From the NCBI GenBank assembly GCA_004552615.1, contig SFNZ01000015.1, positions 1 to 29,603 of the forward strand: a stretch of DNA of 29,603 bases. Direction: 5' to 3'. This document shows positions 24,101-29,603 of the stretch, one piece after another. Numbering within the stretch: position 1 is the stretch's first letter; the number at the start of each line of letters is the position of its first letter. Position numbers and translations under genes: made by a program. The stretch is from Bacteroidales bacterium. Its GTDB lineage: Bacteria; Bacteroidota; Bacteroidia; Bacteroidales; UBA932. The notes beneath the pieces are model-generated. The model saw only the letters and a list, made by a program, of their open reading frames with translations, did not search any database and was not told the origin of the DNA.

Positions 24101-26076
24101 GAGCTATAAACAAGCAGACGGAGGAGATAGACCCGATAAAGTTGAGCAAGATAGTCGAGGGTCTTGACCCCGACGCAATAGGAGAGGAGAACTTCAAGGC
24201 CGTCAAGGAGCTGATAAACGAGATGATAAAGGGCAACGCCGAATACGTCAAGTCACTGTATGAAAGCTCCAACAAGTTCATAGACTTCGAGCACCGCAAG
24301 ACCATAGTGGCACAGAGGGAGGCCGAGGCAAGGAGAAAGATTGCAGAGAGCGAAGTCATTCCGGAGGAGGAGAAGAAGAAGCTCACGGAGGCGTCATACA
24401 AGAGAGAGAGGACTGAGACCCTGAAAATAGATATAGAGGAGTTCAAGGCCGGAGGAGACTACGTTAAGGTCTTCGAGGACATAGACAATCTGTCCACCAA
24501 GACCATGCAGCGGCTTATGTCTATGCTTGACGAATTTATGCAGAAGAATGCATCCGTCCTGGCCGAGAACCCGGAGCAGATGAAGACCCTTATGACCGAA
24601 TACAACAAGCTCTACGAGGGTATGATAGCACGCAATCCTTTCGGGGCTATTGTTGACGGTCTCAAAGAGTACAGGAGCTCCACGGCAAAGGTGATAGAGG
24701 CGAGGAGGAATCTTAACAAGGTAGAGGATGAGGGCGACACAAAAAAGACTGCGCAGGCGCAGAAGAATCTTGCAGACGCACTTGACGAACAGCGTGCTGC
24801 CCTTAAGAAGACACAGAAAGGATTCAGTGGGGCTTCAAATGCAATATCGCAGATGGGTTCGGTTCTCAACAATGTTGTCGAGCTTTTCGGTGTAGCGGAG
24901 GACAGCGAGCTCGGGGCATTCATCAACGGCCTTGTCAAGTCGTTCTCGGTTATGGCCGGAGTCCTCTCTACCATAGCGGCGATAATAGAAATCATCGACA
25001 CTCTTGCCGCACCTCTGCTCATTGCTGCGGCGGCGATATCCGCAATAGGAGCCGCTGTATCATTCTTCGCCGGACAGAAGGCGAGAAGGGCCAACAAGGA
25101 GATAGAACGCCTGTCAAGACTGATTGACGATTTGGGCTACGCATACGAAAGGCTTGAAAAGGCACAGGACTCGGCATTGGGCTCCGAGTATATACAGAAC
25201 TACCGTCAGAGGATGGAGGCTCTCCTTGCGGAGCAGAATGCCTATCTTAAGCAGGCTGAGTTGGAGAGAAGCAAGGGAAAGAAGGCCGATGACGATAAGG
25301 TTAGGGATTACGAGGATAAAGCAAGGGAAGCCGCTGATAAAATCAAGGACTCTCAGACCGAAGTTCAGGAATACCTTGCCGGAACTGACATCACATCCGC
25401 AGCGAGGGATTTCGCATCTGCTTGGATTGACGCATACAAGGAGTTCAGCAGCACGACCGATGCAATCAACGAGAAGTTTGCCGACATGATTCAGAATATG
25501 ATTGTCGAGGGAATCGGTGCGGAGCTTGTAAGGAACATCCTTCAGCCTATCTACGATTCAATCGGAGAGGCAGCGAAGGACGGATTTATTGATGCAAAGG
25601 AGATTGCCGACATTGCGAACTCCGTTCCAGGGGCAACGCAGGAGATAAACAATGCCATGACCATTCTTATGGAGAGCCTGAAGAACGCAGGCTACGACAT
25701 AAGGCAGCAGACCACGGGACTGACCGGAATCAGCAAGGACATAGCCACCGCATCGGAGGAGTCCATACTTGGCCTTACAGCCGGAATCAACACCCAGAAC
25801 TTCTATATAAGCCAGATACATGCAAACGTGGCGGCCATACTCGCAAAGATGGGAGGAACGCCGTCCGTCTCCGGTGGGGTAGATGTCAAGGCCCTTGTGG
25901 AGATACAGAACCAGCACCTCGCATACCTGCCTGTGATAGCGCAGCACACGGCTGACATCCTCGTAAGGTGTGAGAGAGCGGCTACAGCCTGCGAGTCGAT
26001 GTCAAGGAATATCGGCAGGGTAATAGTGCCGAAAGGCTCGCAGTCGTCGCATCAGCTGAGCGTGACGCTCAACTGA
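21127..26076 (+). CDS. Tail tape measure protein
   Basis: A 1649-residue protein, by far the longest gene here. It has an N-terminal coiled-coil region, a tape-measure domain near residues 175-330 (EFELQRVSLGALIQDTEKA, SFTTVKEIFDDM), hydrophobic segments near residues 400-425, 499-515 and 1279-1318, long charged coiled coils between them, and a less regular C-terminus. It sets tail length, guides tube assembly and is ejected at infection. By the usual rule of about 0.15 nm per residue the tail would be near 250 nm, pointing to a long siphovirus tail. No lysozyme or peptidase domain is recognised. AT-rich codon stretches appear near 22990-23260, unlike the rest. Confidence 0.95.
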   Translation: MADDKLIFPIGFDTQSGKDDAKRDTKEVLEELQKLVDKHPLKVKMEISKEDRSSMRDFADILRKMSENAKKGAKDISSFKAKMAELNKQWDKLTASQRAGAEGNALRQQYRDLAREAGGYTSTLKASVKAEDQSNQALEKKRQKLIAANAEYQKQDGYVKRLITRLGLYTAIFAGVRFAKKIRETTAEFELQRVSLGALIQDTEKAEQLFSQIKAAAVKSPFEIKDLVSYTKQLAAYKIEANDLFDTMMRLSDISAGLGADMSRIVLAYGQIKGAGVLKGTELRQITELGIPMVDLLAQKLTDLRGELVTTGDVFKLISEKAISFTTVKEIFDDMTNAGGMFYKMQEKQSETLAGRWSNLKDSISIAYDEMGNTKLASAAMNLIIFILKGMADHWKVVYDLVAGVSGALIAYVAAAKAAAVATTAMTVAQARENALLKSNAVWFPKIVAGLMSETRARAVSIAMSKRLVQARIAEATATGLVSRALAKLRVALLSNPYGIAIAAIVGLGAAIFNFAKHAKTAKERAEELNESVAQLQNKQDSVGVLIKRYEELSQKVERTAAEQKELNKVTKQLADTYPGAINQVKEYGKELGLSAEKAKALYEAEQELMKGQLEKQLDKDEKKLKKLQTQYNSYADQLISGETTISDEFGNEYIVPLSESEISRIKKNMDNLEGDIKSLSEAVHNARVALGRETNKTEDNVTDTFTSIQNKLRSFMVDVRNASGEKVRLFQDDEITAMSSQADAIAKAVDIYKERDEKIKTLTASLKNLSPEERKETEASIATSQAYKDAAYSVLEYFNALDKLSSDSKSTKATDNRLQMLQEEVKLLEQVYTKFKEYQRYMSSDKAIEKTRQYFGDTISSLRFGPAFDSKTMVEFLRKYQDAMKSLPKSEKAVLEVGFKADNISWDEFKQNIKRNIEQISEEISKSRAAQDFFNNILGLTGDRDLSANLTMSVYGVDSPQGDLGEMFAKTIAKDMQKQIQQYIGDVDISGAINKQTEEIDPIKLSKIVEGLDPDAIGEENFKAVKELINEMIKGNAEYVKSLYESSNKFIDFEHRKTIVAQREAEARRKIAESEVIPEEEKKKLTEASYKRERTETLKIDIEEFKAGGDYVKVFEDIDNLSTKTMQRLMSMLDEFMQKNASVLAENPEQMKTLMTEYNKLYEGMIARNPFGAIVDGLKEYRSSTAKVIEARRNLNKVEDEGDTKKTAQAQKNLADALDEQRAALKKTQKGFSGASNAISQMGSVLNNVVELFGVAEDSELGAFINGLVKSFSVMAGVLSTIAAIIEIIDTLAAPLLIAAAAISAIGAAVSFFAGQKARRANKEIERLSRLIDDLGYAYERLEKAQDSALGSEYIQNYRQRMEALLAEQNAYLKQAELERSKGKKADDDKVRDYEDKAREAADKIKDSQTEVQEYLAGTDITSAARDFASAWIDAYKEFSSTTDAINEKFADMIQNMIVEGIGAELVRNILQPIYDSIGEAAKDGFIDAKEIADIANSVPGATQEINNAMTILMESLKNAGYDIRQQTTGLTGISKDIATASEESILGLTAGINTQNFYISQIHANVAAILAKMGGTPSVSGGVDVKALVEIQNQHLAYLPVIAQHTADILVRCERAATACESMSRNIGRVIVPKGSQSSHQLSVTLN

Positions 26077-26103
26077 CAACATTTTCTTGTTTTGTTCATA
26101 TCA

Positions 26104-26131
26104 GGGAGAGCTGCCGTGAGGTATCTTTCCC
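26104..26131 (+). terminator. Weak candidate terminator after the tape measure gene
   Basis: GGGAGAG (26104-26110) pairs with CTTTCCC (26125-26131) with one G-U, around a 14-base loop, followed by a T-rich stretch. It overlaps the -33 box of the next promoter. The rest of the 91-base gap holds only that promoter. Confidence 0.4.
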
Positions 26132-26132
26132 C

Positions 26133-26163
26133 TTTGCTTTTTCATCTGATTTTCTTATATTTG
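26133..26163 (+). promoter_or_regulatory. Bacteroidota promoter for tail-tip genes
   Basis: TTTG at 26133-26136, 19 bases, TATATTTG at 26156-26163. The ATG at 26168 follows after only 4 bases, so the message is expected to be leaderless. Confidence 0.85.
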
Positions 26164-26167
26164 CGGT

Positions 26168-26635
26168 ATGCAAGATTGGAAGGACATACTTATTGAAAGA
26201 GCCAAGGAGCAGGGTATGTGCCGTGAGAACTTCACGGCCCTTGAGCGGCTGTCCGACAGGAGGAGCGCAGTTGCCCTATACAAGAAGACCGTGGACTGGG
26301 CTTTGGAGAATGGCTATCCGGGATTGGATGTTATACGGGAGCATTTCAACGGCATGGAGCAGGATGGCATATACGTTGATTTGGACTTCAAGTATGACGA
26401 GGTTGTGTCGCAGGTTGCTGTGTTCCACAACTGTTCCGGCACTATACGTACCGGGCTGAACGTGGAGACTGCGGTCATTCCGATGCTCTACCTCGCCAAC
26501 GGCAGCAGGTTGGTGATTGACGGCAACGGGAGAACCGACTGGGCCGTGACCGTTCCGGTCTATGTGTGTGACGGTTGCGAGGCCGTTCAGGGCAAGGGGG
26601 TAAGGCTCAAGATATACAGAATAAAGACGTCATGA
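26168..26635 (+). CDS. Hypothetical tail-tip protein
   Basis: A 155-residue protein directly after the promoter at 26133-26163. The N-terminal third is helical (MQDWKDILIERAKEQG), the rest beta-rich with alternating Gly/Asn turns (LANGSRLVIDGNGRTDW) and two cysteines in VCDGCEAV. It lies first after the tape measure, where distal tail or hub proteins usually are. The stop overlaps the next gene (ATGA). I do not recognise the family. Confidence 0.65.
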   Translation: MQDWKDILIERAKEQGMCRENFTALERLSDRRSAVALYKKTVDWALENGYPGLDVIREHFNGMEQDGIYVDLDFKYDEVVSQVAVFHNCSGTIRTGLNVETAVIPMLYLANGSRLVIDGNGRTDWAVTVPVYVCDGCEAVQGKGVRLKIYRIKTS

Positions 26636-27102
26636 TTAAGGTTAGGATTCAGATAGGTGACGGGAGCGTACTTGACTCCGAGAGTAGTTACGGGCTGATA
26701 TACCTCAGCTCGGACAATGTGTTCGAGGCTCCCCTGAAGGCCATGGAGAGCACGTCCTATCCGGAGCAGGCTGGAAAGAACGTCAATCCGAAGACCGTGA
26801 GGGATTCTTTCGATTACAAGGTCAAGTTCTTCATCAAGGCCGGAGGAAGTCTCGGGAACGCAAACGCAGTCATAGCTTCATTCAACAGGCAGCTTTATGA
26901 TGAGGTGGACGGGGTGATGACCTTCAAGCGAGTAGTGTTCTACAATGACTACAAGAAGGTCAAGATAAGCGGCATTCCGAAGCTGATCCAGGAGGCCACG
27001 GACTTCTGGAGGGACGACAGGGGCAGGGAGGCGGACGTGGTATGTGCGGAGTGGAGCATAACGGTTGATAATCCTTCATTGTGTGATTTTAATATGGATT
27101 AG
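26632..27102 (+). CDS. Putative distal tail protein
   Basis: A 156-residue protein with start ATG 26632 overlapping the previous stop; a longer frame from 26575 would overlap without need. It is beta-rich and contains MESTSYPEQAGKNV and FDYKVKFFIKAGGS, a pattern I associate with small distal-tail-like proteins of Bacteroidota phages. It probably forms part of the ring joining tube and tip. Confidence in the gene is high, in the role moderate. Confidence 0.65.
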   Translation: MIKVRIQIGDGSVLDSESSYGLIYLSSDNVFEAPLKAMESTSYPEQAGKNVNPKTVRDSFDYKVKFFIKAGGSLGNANAVIASFNRQLYDEVDGVMTFKRVVFYNDYKKVKISGIPKLIQEATDFWRDDRGREADVVCAEWSITVDNPSLCDFNMD

Positions 27103-27105
27103 GAT

Positions 27106-27429
27106 ATGGAGTGTAACAGCAATAGCGGCATAGGCACGGAACTGAAACTGAATGTCGGTATGGACCCGATTGATGGGATTCACCTCGCTGACATTGATTT
27201 CGAGGTTAAGATATTCTCGCACAAGAGGACTGGTTCTGTCACAATCGGAAAAGATGCTGCAAAAAAGATAGATGAAGATAACTACATCGTCTGTGTCGAT
27301 ACGAAGCTGATAGGGACGGGCAGATACTATATGACCTTTACCGCATACATTCCTGACATGGATTTCCCTGATGGATTGCGGACAGAGGTTGTGACCGTTC
27401 CTGTTCGTGGGGCAAATATAAGCGAATGA
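27106..27429 (+). CDS. Small beta-sandwich tail protein
   Basis: A 107-residue protein with alternating hydrophobic strands (LKLNVGMDPIDGI, FEVKIFSHKRTGSVTIG, RYYMTFTAYIPDMDFPDG, EVVTVPVRG), consistent with a small Ig-like or baseplate beta-sandwich. It starts three bases after the previous gene and stops three before the next, so it belongs to the tail-tip operon. Family not recognised. Confidence 0.65.
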   Translation: MECNSNSGIGTELKLNVGMDPIDGIHLADIDFEVKIFSHKRTGSVTIGKDAAKKIDEDNYIVCVDTKLIGTGRYYMTFTAYIPDMDFPDGLRTEVVTVPVRGANISE

Positions 27430-27432
27430 TAT

Positions 27433-27741
27433 ATGGGATGTCTTTCGATACAGGCAACGAGGATTGGTGATGGCTTGCGGCTCAATGCCGGAAGGCTCGG
27501 GGAAGGCCTTTCCCTGCGTGTCGGAAGGGAAGGGGAAGGAGTGTCCGTAAATTGTTTGCGGATTGGCTTCTGTCCTTCCGTATCCGCATCAAGGAAGGGG
27601 AACGGCCTTGTGGTGAATTGCTCCCTCGTTTGCTCCGTAGGTGTATCCCTCTATCTGGAAGTTACGCCTGAAGTGCTGTGGCTCGTTGACGACGAAGGCA
27701 TCTTCAATGTCGAGTCCAACACCGAATGGCAGGTTGAATGA
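27433..27741 (+). CDS. Tail protein with six 11-residue repeats and a half BACON fold
   Basis: A 102-residue protein. Residues 8-73 are six consecutive 11-residue units of the form xxRxGxGLxLN: ATRIGDGLRLN, AGRLGEGLSLR, VGREGEGVSVN, CLRIGFCPSVS, ASRKGNGLVVN and a degenerate CSLVCSVGVSL. Such regular short units suggest a beta-solenoid or stacked hairpin rod. Residues 75-102 (LYLEVTPEVLWLVDD ... NVESNTEWQVE) look like the first strands of a BACON domain and stop abruptly at a Trp-x-Val-Glu end. The remainder of that fold is at the start of the next gene. Role: probably a tail-tip or fibre structural piece. Confidence 0.7.
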   Translation: MGCLSIQATRIGDGLRLNAGRLGEGLSLRVGREGEGVSVNCLRIGFCPSVSASRKGNGLVVNCSLVCSVGVSLYLEVTPEVLWLVDDEGIFNVESNTEWQVE

Positions 27742-27761
27742 TATTAGTTGATATATAGATT

Positions 27762-28364
27762 ATGGCAAAAGCATCATGGCTTAATGTAAACCCGACATCG
27801 GGCAGCGGCAACGGCAGCGTGGCTGTCAGCACCGCATCGGAGTACACGGGTAGGACTGCCCGTCAAACTATCCTTACGTGGAAGGCGGCAAACGTCGCTG
27901 ACGTACAGAGGACTGTCAATCAGGCCGGAAAGCCGGAATACGTCGACATCGCAGACGCAGCATCTGCGGAAAAGACCGGAAAGGTTGTGACTATCTCGGG
28001 AATGTCGAACAGTGCGAAGCTGACGTTCAGGCTCGGAATCGGAGACCTCGACATCTCGCTGCCGAATAGCTATCTCGCAAACTCGGTGAGCACGGGCAAC
28101 GGTGTGGCTATCACCGGAGACCCGGGAGCGAGCGCAGCTTACAACTTCAGCATTGCGATTACTGTACCGGCGAACGAGACCATTGAAGCGAAGACGAGGC
28201 AAATCATCGTGACTGACGAGGCGGGCAATACCGACACCTGCCTCTTGACACTTGTGGCCGGAGACCCTTACGTTACCATCGCAGAGGGCACCATTGACCT
28301 CACCTATCAGGGTACTGCGGTCAACGTCGCTGTCGAGTCCAATACCAACTGGACAGTCGAGTAG
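27762..28364 (+). CDS. BACON-domain tail protein (split folds at both ends)
   Basis: A 200-residue protein. Residues 1-57 (KASWLNVNPTSGSGNG, ..., RTVNQAG) match the second part of a BACON domain, a Bacteroidota beta-sandwich linked to carbohydrate or mucin binding and found in phage tail proteins. The middle (about 58-167) is another beta-sandwich-like domain. The C-terminus (DPYVTIAEGTIDLTYQG ... VESNTNWTVE) resembles the opening strands of a further BACON domain and again ends at Trp-x-Val-Glu. The gap to the previous gene is 20 bases and contains in-frame stops, so it is a real separate gene. Likely binds host glycans at the tail tip. Confidence 0.8.
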   Translation: MAKASWLNVNPTSGSGNGSVAVSTASEYTGRTARQTILTWKAANVADVQRTVNQAGKPEYVDIADAASAEKTGKVVTISGMSNSAKLTFRLGIGDLDISLPNSYLANSVSTGNGVAITGDPGASAAYNFSIAITVPANETIEAKTRQIIVTDEAGNTDTCLLTLVAGDPYVTIAEGTIDLTYQGTAVNVAVESNTNWTVE

Positions 28365-28367
28365 TCT

Positions 28368-28634
28368 ATGGCGGAGCTTGTCAGACAATGGAATGACGGA
28401 GGCAACCTCACGGTCGTTTACGACGGCGACCGTGACGGTTCCGCCGTGTTCTCCTCAGACACCAACGAGGGCGTGGACCGGCAGATGGATGTCACCTTCA
28501 AGGATGTGTCCGGGGCGGTAGCGCACACGAGGACAGTCGTTCAGGAGGGGCGCAGGGAGCCATTCAACGGGTCTGACGGGGAGTTCGCATTGTCGGACGG
28601 AGGTACTTACAATGTAATCAAGGAGGGATATTGA
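28368..28634 (+). CDS. Small tail protein completing a BACON-like fold
   Basis: An 88-residue protein starting three bases after the previous stop. Residues 1-61 (LTVVYDGDRDGSAVFSSD, VDRQMDVTFKD, AHTRTVVQEG) resemble the later strands and the closing VxQxG motif of a BACON domain whose first strands end the previous gene. The rest is a short Gly-rich tail (SDGGTYNVIKEGY). It is probably assembled with its neighbours in the tail tip. Assignment is by pattern only. Confidence 0.65.
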   Translation: MAELVRQWNDGGNLTVVYDGDRDGSAVFSSDTNEGVDRQMDVTFKDVSGAVAHTRTVVQEGRREPFNGSDGEFALSDGGTYNVIKEGY

Positions 28635-28635
28635 C

Positions 28636-28800
28636 ATGAGTTACAACAGCAAATATACCGGGGCAGAGGTCGAGGCCCTGCTTGACAAGGCCGGGAACAC
28701 CTACACCAAAACGGAGTCCGATGAACTGTTTGCGACCAAGACCGAGGTGAATGCTGCCATATCTTCAGCCATCACAACAACACTTAACACGGAGGTATAA
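28636..28800 (+). CDS. Small tail protein, 54 aa
   Basis: ATG 28636, one base after the previous stop, coding MSYNSKYTGAEVEALLDKAG, then a heptad-like stretch and TNLNTEV-type end. The opening (SKYTGAEVEALLD) is common at the N-terminus of Bacteroidota phage tail-fibre or baseplate proteins. The stop shares its last base with the next ATG (TAATG). Probably a short coiled-coil connector in the tail tip. Confidence 0.7.
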   Translation: MSYNSKYTGAEVEALLDKAGNTYTKTESDELFATKTEVNAAISSAITTTLNTEV

Positions 28801-29603
28801 TGAGCAAGCAGAACAACCTTACCGATTTCCTGACGGATGTCGCTAATGCCATACGAGCCAAGAAAGGGAGCACATTGAGCCTAACAAGGTCTATGTGTGG
28901 GGTATGGTGGAGAGCCTTGACATCACCCTCGGAGCAAGCACGGATGAGAGCGACTTCTTCGCCTTCCGCTTCCGCTGCTCGAAGCCTACGATGACCGTTG
29001 TAACAGTCAACGGTGCGACATGGGCAGATGATACCGAACTTGATGCGCAAGGCAAGCCTGTGCTTGACCTCGGCTCGTGGTATCAGTGCGAAATCAAGGG
29101 AGGCACATCTGCACTCTATGCAAGGCTGGCGCATTACATACCTTTTGCGGACTCCAACGTGGAGGCGGAGCTTCTCGCCAACGGTGTCGGTGACGGACTT
29201 GGTATCACATACAAGGATGCTGCGAAGGTAACGAGCATTTCGACTTGGTTCAAGTTCAATACGGATATAACCTCCTTTGCCGAACTTGTTAATTTTTCGC
29301 GCATTAGAACTCTTGTAACTAGTGCTTTTTACGGCTGCTCATCGCTCGCAGAGATAGCCCTCCCGGCAGGGCTGACAACCATCGGGGACAGTGCTTTTAG
29401 AGGCTGCTCCTCCCTCACGGAGATAACCCTCCCTGCCTCGCTGACGAGTATCGGGCAAACTGCTTTTGCCGGCTGCTCATTGCTGTCAAGGGCGTTAAAC
29501 CTTGAAAATACCAAAGTGAAAATCATCGGGGACGGTGCATTCAAAGACTGCTCCGCTATTGCGGAGATAGCCCTTCCTTCTTCGCTGACAAGCATTGGGC
29601 AAT
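28800..29603 (+). CDS. Frameshifted tail-tip protein with BspA-like leucine-rich repeats, partial
   Basis: ATG 28800 opens MSKQNNLTDFLTDVANAIRA, a common start of phage tail proteins, but after about codon 25 (KKGST) this frame turns into nonsense and stops at 28992-28994. The -1 frame takes over near 28874 (IEPNKVYVWGMVESLDITLG) and stays open to the right edge. That continuation has a beta-rich domain, then about four BspA-type repeats of 23-25 residues (SAFRGCSSLTEITLPASLTS) from about 29320. Such repeats mediate surface adhesion, so this is likely the receptor-binding or adhesion protein. The frame change may be an assembly error, a true mutation or a recombined fusion; no good slippery heptamer is seen at the junction. 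Confidence 0.7.
29320..29603 (+). repeat. Tandem leucine-rich repeat DNA, 69-bp period
   Basis: GGCTGCTC recurs at 29333, 29402 and 29471, a 69-base period, then GACTGCTC at 29546 after a 75-base unit with two extra codons. These are the coding units of the BspA-like LRR protein and continue past the window. Confidence 0.85.

Noticed and set aside
28844..28874. Programmed -1 frameshift in the LRR gene
   Set aside because: No X-XXY-YYZ heptamer at the frame change; GAAAGGG is a poor match.
29320..29603. CRISPR-like repeat array
   Set aside because: Repeats are coding units of an LRR protein with no spacers.

Overview
The window is most of a tailed (siphovirus-type) bacteriophage or prophage of a Bacteroidota host, probably a gut Bacteroidales species. 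The host signal is direct. Several intergenic sites match the Bacteroidota sigma promoter TTTG-N19-TAnnTTTG with exact spacing (1396-1426, 4004-4034, 15264-15294, 26133-26163), Shine-Dalgarno sites are weak, and several genes belong to Bacteroidota-centred families (DUF3127, BACON domains, BspA-like leucine-rich repeats). No integrase, repressor, lysis gene, tRNA or CRISPR array is visible, so temperate or lytic lifestyle cannot be decided here.

Layout. (1) 1-1387: an IS200/IS605-type TnpB gene on the minus strand runs off the left edge and abuts the C-terminal fragment of a DNA methyltransferase, which looks like an insertion into that gene. (2) 1388-1539: a promoter and a compact, highly structured leader RNA. 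(3) 1540-10841, plus strand: a replication and recombination module with a D5/P4-type SF3 helicase, a TOPRIM protein, a Sak4-like RecA-fold ATPase, a YqaJ exonuclease, an SF2 helicase, a VRR-NUC nuclease and a DUF3127 ssDNA-binding-like protein, with small unknown genes between them. (4) 10844-10878: a bidirectional terminator. (5) 10877-15241, minus strand: portal and large terminase, the latter interrupted by a 348-residue intein inside its Walker A motif. (6) 15316-21112, plus strand: a Com-like zinc ribbon in its own transcription unit, then scaffold, decoration protein, major capsid, four connector and tail-completion genes, major tail protein and the tail assembly chaperone pair, the second of which has no start codon and needs a -1 frameshift. 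(7) 21127-29603: a 1649-residue tape measure protein and a series of small tail-tip genes, ending in a frameshifted protein with BspA-like leucine-rich repeats that runs off the right edge.

How it fits together: the early genes copy and recombine the DNA, the minus-strand pair packages it, and the plus-strand late genes build head and tail. Internal terminators (15535-15569, 20208-20242, a weak one near 26104-26131) and promoters split the late region into segments.

The most unusual items are the TerL intein, which carries the complete signature of a class 3 intein (Ala1, Trp, block F Cys, Thr before His-Asn) plus a LAGLIDADG endonuclease; a chain of tail genes whose boundaries cut BACON-like folds at the same motif in two successive genes; six tandem 11-residue repeats in one of these; and the leader RNA, whose complementary arms interleave as a pseudoknot or an antiterminator/terminator pair.
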